Under the pieces are notes generated by a model, which did not search any database, was not told the origin of the DNA, and worked only from the letters and a program-made list of their open reading frames with translations. Shown piece after piece: positions 57,298 through 64,000 of a DNA stretch of 64,000 nt; position 1 is the first letter of the stretch; every line of letters starts with the position of its first letter. This stretch comes from an uncultured Anaerolineales bacterium (GTDB lineage: Bacteria; Chloroflexota; Anaerolineae; Aggregatilineales; Aggregatilineaceae). The position numbers were made by a program, and so were the translations under genes. The DNA lies in assembly GCA_937135955.1 (NCBI GenBank), contig CAKZOB010000019.1, positions 39,212 through 103,211 of the forward strand, written 5' to 3'.

Positions 57298-58674
57298 ATG
57301 AAGAAATTACTGATCTTGATGGTGCTTGTCGGACTGATCGTCTGCGGAAACGTGCTGACTGCCACAGCGTCGGGCGGTGCTGCGAATGGCGCTCGCTCTG
57401 GTCAGTCGGCTGCGGTGACGGAACTGACCATTCTGTGGGCCAAGTGGCCGCCAGCAGACGCACTGCAGAGCCTGGCCGAACGCTATACCCAGGAAACCGG
57501 TGTCAGGGTCAACGTGATCCAGGAGCCGTGGGACACGTTCCCTCAAACTTTCTTCGCTGAGATGGACGGGCAAGGCACTGCCTACGATATGGTAGTGGGC
57601 GAAAGCATGTGGCTGGGCAAAGGGGCGCAGGCGGGCTACTACCTGGAGCTGACGGACTGGCTGACGACCGAAGGGGTTGCCGGTTCCCTGGTGCCCTCTA
57701 CGCTGGCGAGCTTTGCCGAGTATCCGGCGGGCAGTGGCCGATACTGGGCGTATCCACTCAGCGGCAATCTGTTCGGCTACGCCTATCGGCGCGATCTGCT
57801 GGAAGACCCCAAGAAAATCGCGTCCTTTGCCAGGAAGCACGACTATCCGCTGGGAGTGCCGGAGGACTTCGATCAGCTCAAAGAGATCGTCGAATTCCTC
57901 ACCAAGCCGATGGATGGCATCATGGGCATCGGCCTGTACACAGCGATGGACTACCAGAGCCTGACGCCAGGCATTATTACCGCGGGGTTTCAGTCGGTCT
58001 TCTTCAGCTTTGGCGCGGACTGGCACGACGCCGAAGGCAACATCATCAGTGTTGCCAATGCGCCTGAGGCGGCAGCGGCTGTGCAGTACTATCAGGACTT
58101 GTATCGCTGTTGCACTGCCCTGGGTGCGGCAGATGCCGACTATGAGACGGTGCTGACGACTTACTCCAAAGGCCTGATCGCGCTGGCAATGCTGCACTTT
58201 GGCTTTGCCCCCCTCTTCCGCAACCCGGCCATCAACCCCTATGCCGACGTGACCGACTTCTTCGCCAACCCGCGTGGTACCGATGGCAATCGCTACGCTG
58301 TGCTGGGCGGTCAAGGGATCAGCGTGGTGTCCTTCATCAGCCCCGAACGCCAGGCCGCCGCACTGGACTTCCTGCGCTGGCTGGCCCGGACCGACGTGCA
58401 GGCCGAGTGGGCCGCGCTCACCGGTACTACCTGCAACAAAGATGTGATCGAGTCCGAGGAATTTCTGAGCAGTTCTCCGCTCCACGCCGCTTATGCTGAA
58501 TCGCTCAACCATATCAAAGACTTCTGGAACGTGCCGCAGTTCGCCGAGTTGCTGGCGATCGCGCAGAAGCAACTGCACAACTTCGTCATCGAGCGCACCG
58601 ATCCCGCCCAGAAGGTGGTGGACAACATCGCGGAGTTTCAGAGCCGCATTCTGCAACAGGCCGCTGCTCAATAG
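57298..58674 (+). CDS. Second CUT1-type solute-binding protein
   Basis: A 458-residue extracytoplasmic binding protein with a signal peptide (LLILMVLVGLIVCGNVLTAT). A Cys follows LIV, but the -1 residue is Val, so it is not a canonical lipobox. The mature part follows the family-1 SBP pattern (LTILWAKWPPADALQSLAERYTQETG in parts, PLSGNLFGYAYRRDLLEDP, LGGQGISVVSFISPERQAAALDFLRW). It differs greatly from the first binding protein of the operon. No permeases follow; it lies between GH51 and the GH43 genes. It may use the same permease pair for another arabinan fragment, or an unlinked one. Confidence 0.9.
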   Translation: MKKLLILMVLVGLIVCGNVLTATASGGAANGARSGQSAAVTELTILWAKWPPADALQSLAERYTQETGVRVNVIQEPWDTFPQTFFAEMDGQGTAYDMVVGESMWLGKGAQAGYYLELTDWLTTEGVAGSLVPSTLASFAEYPAGSGRYWAYPLSGNLFGYAYRRDLLEDPKKIASFARKHDYPLGVPEDFDQLKEIVEFLTKPMDGIMGIGLYTAMDYQSLTPGIITAGFQSVFFSFGADWHDAEGNIISVANAPEAAAAVQYYQDLYRCCTALGAADADYETVLTTYSKGLIALAMLHFGFAPLFRNPAINPYADVTDFFANPRGTDGNRYAVLGGQGISVVSFISPERQAAALDFLRWLARTDVQAEWAALTGTTCNKDVIESEEFLSSSPLHAAYAESLNHIKDFWNVPQFAELLAIAQKQLHNFVIERTDPAQKVVDNIAEFQSRILQQAAAQ

Positions 58675-58718
58675 AAGGGGACGTGACACGCTGGCAGAGT
58701 GTTTCGGAGACGGCCACA

Positions 58719-59792
58719 ATGAACCGACGCAGATTCTTGACGGGGGGACTGCTCACTGGGGCAAGCTTGTTGTTGAGTCCGCTGCTGCGCGACCTGGAGG
58801 CGATGGGGGTGGCTTCCTTGGCGACCCTGAGGGGAACGCCCGTCCCGTCGCCTACGCCGGCTCCATCGCCTGCTGGCTACCCGTTGTCCGGTGCCATCCG
58901 GCAGGTTCACGACCCGTGCATCATTAAAGAGGGCGAGGTCTATCATGTGTTCAGCACCGGGCCGCACCTCTGGTGGCGTACCTCGCGCGATCTGCTCAAC
59001 TGGGAAATGAACGGCGAAGTCTTTAGCGCTATACCGGACTGGGCACGCGCAGCCATCCCGCGGGCAGATAGCCTGTGGGCACCGGACATCTCTTACTTCA
59101 ACGGCAGGTACCATCTCTACTATTCAGTCTCGACCTTCGGCAGCAATCGTTCGTGCATCGGGTTGGCCACCGCCTTCACGCTCGACCGCGCTTCGCCGGA
59201 CTTCGGCTGGGTAGATGAGGGTAAAGTGATTGAGTCGCATCCATCCGACAACTGGAACGCGATTGATCCTAACCTGGTGCTCGACGAAGACGGACAACCC
59301 TGGCTGGCTTTCGGCAGTTTCTGGTCGGGGATCAAAATGCGGCGGATTGACCCGCAAACCGGCAAGCCCGCCAGCGACGACGACCGACTCTATGCCCTGG
59401 CCAGCCGCGAACTGGTACCGGATTCTTCGGGAGCGATCGAAGCGCCTTTCATCGTCCGGCATGCGGGCTACTATTACCTGTTCGTCTCGTTCGATTTTTG
59501 CTGCCAGAGCACGCGCAGTACCTACAAGATCATGGTGGGGCGGGCGGAACAAGTGACCGGCCCCTACTACGACCGCGAGGGCCGGGACATGATGCGCGGC
59601 GGCGGGACGCTGGTGTTGCAGGGGGATCGCCGCTGGCGCGGGCCAGGGCACAATGCAGTATTGCAGGAGACCGACGGCGATAAGCTGGTCTATCACGCCT
59701 ACGACGCGCAGGCTGCGGGAATGCCCACTTTGCGTATTGCGCCGCTGGTGTGGGATGCTGAAGGCTGGCCCACTGTCGGTGTGCCAGCATAA
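58719..59792 (+). CDS. Tat-exported endo-arabinanase-like GH43
   Basis: A 357-residue five-bladed beta-propeller enzyme. The N-terminus MNRRRFLTGGLLTGASLLL is a twin-arginine signal. The inverting GH43 triad is visible: general base Asp in RQVHDPCIIKEG, pKa-modulating Asp in NAIDPNLVLDEDG, general acid Glu in GAIEAPFIVRHAG. The segment SFDFCCQSTRSTYKIMVGR is typical of endo-1,5-alpha-L-arabinanases, so it should cut the arabinan backbone outside the cell. ATG at 58719 follows GGAGA; a GTG 12 codons earlier would bury the Tat motif. Tat export suggests the protein folds before secretion. Confidence 0.93.
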   Translation: MNRRRFLTGGLLTGASLLLSPLLRDLEAMGVASLATLRGTPVPSPTPAPSPAGYPLSGAIRQVHDPCIIKEGEVYHVFSTGPHLWWRTSRDLLNWEMNGEVFSAIPDWARAAIPRADSLWAPDISYFNGRYHLYYSVSTFGSNRSCIGLATAFTLDRASPDFGWVDEGKVIESHPSDNWNAIDPNLVLDEDGQPWLAFGSFWSGIKMRRIDPQTGKPASDDDRLYALASRELVPDSSGAIEAPFIVRHAGYYYLFVSFDFCCQSTRSTYKIMVGRAEQVTGPYYDREGRDMMRGGGTLVLQGDRRWRGPGHNAVLQETDGDKLVYHAYDAQAAGMPTLRIAPLVWDAEGWPTVGVPA

Positions 59793-59806
59793 CAAGGGGA
59801 GAGAAT

Positions 59807-61321
59807 ATGGGATCAACCAGGTGGAGTATTGCACAGCGATACCGCAGGCTGTACGGATGGGCAATGGTGCTCGCTGTATTGGCGTCTCTCTTGGTCGGTG
59901 CGCCGCGCGCGATCACACATGGCCAAGCAATCTCAGGGTCAACCAGAGGAGGAGAGGCAGTGCCTGTTGTTTCCATCACTGAGCGCATCGTCAACCCGCT
60001 CATTCCACAGCGGGCCGATCCCTGGATTTATCGGCATACCGATGGCTACTACTACTTCACCGCGTCCGTGCCAGAGTACGATCGGATCGAAGTGCGGCGG
60101 GCGACTACTTTGCAGGGCCTCAGCACCGCCTCGCCGGTGGTGGTGTGGGAAAAGCGCCCGCGTGGGATCATGAGCAAACATATCTGGGCACCAGAGATTC
60201 ACTATATTGATGGCAAGTGGTACATCTACTTCGCTGCGGCGCGGGAAGATGCCCCCTTCGATCACCGCATCTACGTGCTGGAGAATGAGTCGGCCAACCC
60301 CTTGGAAGGAGCATGGGTCGAAAAGGGGCAGCTCAAGACCAACTGGGAATCGTTCTCGCTGGATGCCACGACTTTCGAGCACCAGGGGACGCGCTATTTG
60401 GTCTGGGCGCAGCGCGACCCCAAGATTTTCGGCAACAGCAACCTGTATATCGCTGCCATGAGCAATCCCTGGACGATCTCCGGCAAGCAGGTGATGCTCT
60501 CCAAACCCGGTTATGACTGGGAGCGCCGGGGCTTCTGGGTGAACGAAGGGCCAGCGGTGCTCATCCGCAATGGCAAGGTGTTCATCACCTATTCTGCCAG
60601 TGCGACTGATGCCAGCTACGCCATGGGCTTGTTGACCGCCTCTGCCGACAGCGACCTGCTCGACCCCGCTTCGTGGAGCAAATCGCCGGAGCCAGTCTTC
60701 CAAACCAATCCAGTGACGGGTCAGTACGGGCCGGGGCACAACTCGTTCACCGTGTCGCCGGAGGGAGACGACATCCTGGTTTATCACGCGCGGAACTACG
60801 AGGACATCAAGGGCGATCCACTCTACGATCCCAACCGGCATACGCGCGTGCAGAAGCTCTATTGGAGCGCTGAGGGCACACCCATCTTTGGCATTCCTGT
60901 CCCCGACGGCCCGTTGCCTGTGCGTTTCCGGTCGGTTAGCCTGCAGACGCAGTATATCTATCATCAGGACGGGCGGGGCGTGCTCGCCGATGACATCAAC
61001 AGGGTACCTGCTTCGCAGTTCAGGGTTGTGCCAGGGCTGGCCGATGTGGAGGCTATCTCTCTGGAGGCGGCGGATCGCCCAGGTAGCTATCTGCGGCACC
61101 GCGACGGCGCGATCTGGCTGGAGGCGAACGATGGCTCGGCTAGCTTCGCGTCAGATGCCACGTGGTGGATACGCCCGGGGCTGGCAGATAACGCTCTGAT
61201 CTCGCTGGAGTCCTACTCCCTCAGCGGTCAGTTCATACGAGGGCAGGATGGAGCGTTGTTCCTGGCACCGATAGTTTCCCAACAGGACGCTGCCGACGCC
61301 ACTTTCGCGGAAGAGTGGTAG
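59807..61321 (+). CDS. Secreted GH43 arabinofuranosidase with AbfB-like domain
   Basis: A 504-residue exported protein. Signal anchor at about 18-35 (AMVLAVLASLLVGAPRA). Residues about 60-370 form a GH43 propeller, with Asp in QRADPWIYRHTDG, Asp in SLDATTFEHQG and Glu in NEGPAVLIRNGKVF as the catalytic set. Residues about 375-500 are an AbfB (CBM42-like) arabinose-binding region with LQTQYIYHQDGRGVL, GSYLRHRDGAIWLE and GQFIRGQDGALFL. Exo-acting arabinofuranosidase or side-chain removal is likely. It starts 14 bp after the previous gene and closes the arabinan operon. AAGGGGAGA precedes the ATG. Confidence 0.92.
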   Translation: MGSTRWSIAQRYRRLYGWAMVLAVLASLLVGAPRAITHGQAISGSTRGGEAVPVVSITERIVNPLIPQRADPWIYRHTDGYYYFTASVPEYDRIEVRRATTLQGLSTASPVVVWEKRPRGIMSKHIWAPEIHYIDGKWYIYFAAAREDAPFDHRIYVLENESANPLEGAWVEKGQLKTNWESFSLDATTFEHQGTRYLVWAQRDPKIFGNSNLYIAAMSNPWTISGKQVMLSKPGYDWERRGFWVNEGPAVLIRNGKVFITYSASATDASYAMGLLTASADSDLLDPASWSKSPEPVFQTNPVTGQYGPGHNSFTVSPEGDDILVYHARNYEDIKGDPLYDPNRHTRVQKLYWSAEGTPIFGIPVPDGPLPVRFRSVSLQTQYIYHQDGRGVLADDINRVPASQFRVVPGLADVEAISLEAADRPGSYLRHRDGAIWLEANDGSASFASDATWWIRPGLADNALISLESYSLSGQFIRGQDGALFLAPIVSQQDAADATFAEEW

Positions 61322-61341
61322 CGCAAGGGAGCAGGGAAGGG

Positions 61342-63753
61342 CTATTCCGCCTGTCCCGCTGCTGCCGACGGCTCGCTTCGCCCTGGGCCGCGTCCTTCGG
61401 CGCGCGCGAAGGACGTGGCCTCGCTCTGATCGGCGTCTATCCGTTTGAGCACGAGCGTATCTCCCTGCGCCTCGACGTAGATGGTATCGCCAGGCTGGAA
61501 ATATTCTTCCAGAAGGGCGTTGCTCAGGGGGCGCGTCAGCAGGCGCTGGATGGCACGGCGTAGCGGGCGTGCGCCGTAAGCTGGATCGTACCCTTCGCGC
61601 AGCAACAGGTCTCGTGCGCTCTGGTCGAAGGTCAGGGTGAGCTTCTGTTCGGTCAGGCGCTCGGTGACCTGTTCGAGTTGCAGGTCGAGGATGGCCTCCA
61701 GCGTTTCCCGCGAGAGCGGCTTGAAGACGACGACCTCGTCTAGCCGGTTGAGGAATTCCGGGCGGAAGTGCTTCTTGAGGTGAAAATCGTAGTCGGGCAA
61801 CTGATCGGGTTGCGCGGTGAAGCCCAGCCCTTTGCCTACCTCGCCCGTGCCGATGTTGCTGGTCATGATCCACACGGCGTGACGGGCGTCAATGGTCGCG
61901 CCCTGGGCGTCGGTCAGGCGGCCTTCGTCGAAGACCTGCAGGAAGATGTCGAAGACTTCCGGCGCGGCTTTTTCCACTTCGTCCAGCAACACCACGCTGT
62001 AGGGGCGGCGGCGTAGCGCCTCGGTAAGTTGACCGCCCTGTTCCATGCCCTTGTAGCCCGGCGGCGCGCCGATCAGGCGGGCGACGGTGTGCTCGTCGTG
62101 AAATTCCGACATATCCAGCCGGATTATGGCGTCTTCGTCGTTGAAGAGGAATTCCGCCAGCGCTTTAGCCAGCTCGGTCTTGCCGACGCCGCTCGGCCCC
62201 AGGAACAGGAACACCCCCACCGGACGTTTGGGATCGCCCAGGCCAGCGCGGTTGGTCTTGATCGCGTCGGAGACTGTCTGCACAGCGTGATCCTGGCCGA
62301 CGACGCGCCGGCTCAGCGCTTCGGCCATCTGCGCGAAACGCTGGCGTTCGTTGGCGGTCAGTTCGCTGACGGGGATGCCCGTCCATTCGCTGAGCACCTG
62401 GGTGACCGTCTCGGCGGTGACTACCAGCCGCTCGGTGTTTTCGTCGGGGTTGTTGGTCTGAATGGCCAGGCGTGCGCAGGCTTCGTCGAGCAGATCGAGC
62501 GCCTTATCGGGCAGGCGACGGTCGCGGATATAGCGGTCGGAAAGGCGCACTGCCGCTTCGCGCGCCTCCGGCAGGATTTTGACCTTGTGATGCTCCTCGT
62601 AGCGCTGATAGACATGCTCGACTACCACCAGCGTTTCGGCCACGCTCTGCTCGCGGATGTCAATGGTGCGGAAACGGCGGTCGAGCGCCGGGTCTTTGGC
62701 GATGGCCTTGCGATATTCCTCGAAGGTCGTCGCGCCGATACAGGTGATCTCCCCGCGGGCCAGCGCTGGCTTGAGGATGTTGGCGGCGTCCAGGTTGCTA
62801 TCTATGGTGTCACCCGCGCCCACGATGGTGTGAATCTCGTCTATGAACAGGATCACATCCGGCGCGTTCTTGGCCTCGTCTACGATGCCGACGATGCGTT
62901 CCTCGAATTGACCGCGCAGGCTGGTACCTGCCACCAGCATCCCGATCTCCAGGCCGATGATGCGCCGGTTGTGCAGGAATTTGGGGGCGCGCCCGTGCAC
63001 AATGTCGTAGGCCAGCCCCTCGACGACTGCCGTCTTGCCCACACCGGAGTCGCCGAGCAACAAGGGGTTGTTTTTCTTGCTGCGGCGCAGGGTGCGCGCT
63101 ACCATGCGGATTTCCATCTCGCGCCCGATGGCCGGGCCGATCTTGCCCTGGCGGGCCTGCTCGGTTAGATCGCGCCCGTAGCGGTCGAGCAGAGGGGTGG
63201 GTATGTGATGGCCCGGTTCGGGTCGCTCCTCGTCGTCGGCTTCCTCGAGGAAGGTATTGAGATCGCCGAAGAGCACTTCGTCAAAGTCGTCGGCGTCGCT
63301 ATCTATTTCCACCAGCAGGCGCTCGATCCACGCTGACAGGTCAATGCCCTGCCGCGCCAGCACCCGCGCCGCCACGCCTTCGCCTTCCTGCAACAAGGCG
63401 ATGAGCACGTGCGGCTCGGACACCAGGCGCTCGTCGGCATCATCGGCCAGGTAGACAGCCATCGCCAGTACCCGGTGCGCGCGCGGGGTGAGCGGCGGCC
63501 ATTCGCTGACTGCATCGTCGCCTGCACCCACTTCGCGGCGGATCAGGTTGCGGATCAGGCGCGGTTCCAGCCCTGCCTCCACCAGCAACTGCGCTGTGAC
63601 ACTGTTGGGCAGGCGCGTCATGGCGTTGAACAGGTGCTCGGTGCCGATGTAATTATGGCGCAGCCGGATAGCTTCCTGGATAGCGCCTTCGAGCAGCGGA
63701 CCGCAACGCTTGCGGATTTCCTGCTCACTGATGTCCAGCGGCGACTGTGGCAT
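61342..63753 (-). CDS. clpC: ClpC-like AAA+ unfoldase lacking the middle domain
   Basis: An 803-residue Hsp100 ATPase. A double Clp_N domain (about 1-145) and linker precede AAA-1 (Walker [14 protein letters not shown], Walker [16 protein letters not shown]) and AAA-2 ([30 protein letters not shown]). The second module has GKGLGFTAQ, a likely LGF ClpP-docking loop of the ClpC type. Between [13 protein letters not shown] and [14 protein letters not shown] there are only about 20 residues; ClpC normally has a ~60-residue coiled-coil M-domain here and ClpB a longer one. So it is ClpC-like but without the part that binds MecA-type adaptors. ATG at 63753; a TTG 7 codons earlier is less likely. Confidence 0.92.
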   Translation of the reverse strand: MPQSPLDISEQEIRKRCGPLLEGAIQEAIRLRHNYIGTEHLFNAMTRLPNSVTAQLLVEAGLEPRLIRNLIRREVGAGDDAVSEWPPLTPRAHRVLAMAVYLADDADERLVSEPHVLIALLQEGEGVAARVLARQGIDLSAWIERLLVEIDSDADDFDEVLFGDLNTFLEEADDEERPEPGHHIPTPLLDRYGRDLTEQARQGKIGPAIGREMEIRMVARTLRRSKKNNPLLLGDSGVGKTAVVEGLAYDIVHGRAPKFLHNRRIIGLEIGMLVAGTSLRGQFEERIVGIVDEAKNAPDVILFIDEIHTIVGAGDTIDSNLDAANILKPALARGEITCIGATTFEEYRKAIAKDPALDRRFRTIDIREQSVAETLVVVEHVYQRYEEHHKVKILPEAREAAVRLSDRYIRDRRLPDKALDLLDEACARLAIQTNNPDENTERLVVTAETVTQVLSEWTGIPVSELTANERQRFAQMAEALSRRVVGQDHAVQTVSDAIKTNRAGLGDPKRPVGVFLFLGPSGVGKTELAKALAEFLFNDEDAIIRLDMSEFHDEHTVARLIGAPPGYKGMEQGGQLTEALRRRPYSVVLLDEVEKAAPEVFDIFLQVFDEGRLTDAQGATIDARHAVWIMTSNIGTGEVGKGLGFTAQPDQLPDYDFHLKKHFRPEFLNRLDEVVVFKPLSRETLEAILDLQLEQVTERLTEQKLTLTFDQSARDLLLREGYDPAYGARPLRRAIQRLLTRPLSNALLEEYFQPGDTIYVEAQGDTLVLKRIDADQSEATSFARAEGRGPGRSEPSAAAGQAE

Positions 63754-63849
63754 ATCGCAGCTTCCCCACCTCAACCATTGAGCGGACGAGCGCTTCTAGT
63801 ATACCGCGCGTGGTGGAGATCGCAGATTCTGGGGGGGCGAGCACAGGGG

Positions 63850-64000
63850 GATTGCATCAAACCGCTTGCCGCTTTACCTCACCCCCAGCCTCGCTTCGCT
63901 CGGTTTGCCTCCTCTCCGCGTCGGCTATGCATTACCCACATCTTGAGCCGATGGCCCTCAACCCCCGGCCCCTTCGCCCGCAGCGCGGGCGAAGGGGAGC
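63850..64000. repeat. Partial repeat at the window edge, related to the palindromic elements
   Basis: ACCTCACCCCCAGCCTCGCT and TTCGCTCGG match, inverted, the centre of the composite elements at 13.3 and 20.0 kb. Further right, GATGGCCCTCAACCCCCGG and CCCCTTCGCCCGCAGCGCGG match the 16.9/50.8-kb elements. It is a mosaic that runs off the window, upstream of clpC. Confidence 0.65.

Noticed and set aside
1..64000. tRNA, rRNA and other standard RNA genes
   Set aside because: I looked for cloverleaf ends (GGTTCGAATC-type arms with CCA) and rRNA landmarks in the spacers and saw none. A covariance scan would be needed to be certain.

Overview
The window is 64 kb of GC-rich bacterial chromosome, densely packed with genes. 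Gene content points to a Chloroflexota (Anaerolineae-like) heterotroph: CUT1 sugar-transport genes without a local ATPase, many secreted proteins, YfhO-like membrane proteins, a kinase fused to TPRs, and a tRNA-Trp T-box. This taxonomic call is inference from gene content and style; no rRNA or tRNA gene is visible.

Layout. 1-6.1 kb: pentose and central metabolism (xylB cut by the window edge, a corrinoid protein, an aldo/keto reductase, xylA, a thiamine-binding protein, argH). 6.1-8.9 kb: repeat-rich spacer, then two GT4 glycosyltransferases. 9-14.4 kb: a MocR regulator, a secreted alpha/beta hydrolase, and the PLP synthase genes pdxS and pdxT. The pdx genes lie on opposite strands, separated by an antitoxin gene, a deleted PIN-toxin pseudogene and a miniature mobile element. 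14.5-20 kb: rhomboid protease, TPR membrane protein, LysM/M23 endopeptidase, secreted clan GH-A-like protein. 20-25.5 kb: a second copy of the mobile element, a polyprenol-phosphate mannose synthase, and a 1,404-residue YfhO-flippase fusion. 25.5-34.3 kb: a small unknown, asnS, a GNAT protein, GH1, a secreted GDPD, and a TetR-MMPL pair.

34.3-41.6 kb is a complete trp operon on the minus strand (trpE-G-D-C-F-B-A). It has a sigma70-like promoter, a T-box leader whose specifier reads TGG (Trp), and a 13-bp terminator stem. 41.8-50.7 kb holds a CHASE4 histidine kinase and an operon of kinase-TPR protein, FHA protein and heparinase II/III-like protein. 51-61.3 kb is an arabinan-utilisation locus: LacI regulator, promoter with operator repeats, two CUT1 solute-binding proteins, one permease pair, GH51, and two secreted GH43 enzymes. 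Together these would degrade arabinan outside the cell, import arabinose or arabino-oligosaccharides, and hydrolyse them in the cytoplasm. The window ends with a ClpC-like unfoldase lacking the middle domain, and another repeat.

The least described material is a family of short non-autonomous elements. Two ~350-bp copies (13319-13666 and 20000-20350) share the terminal inverted repeat GGGGTGCATTTCA and are flanked by 7-bp target duplications. Each contains, between two ~90-bp units, a middle module with ends like those of a separate ~200-bp element (16944-17148, also with a near-perfect 7-bp duplication; diverged copy at 50842-51022; edge copy after 63850). One copy lands at the -35 position of a toxin-antitoxin promoter.
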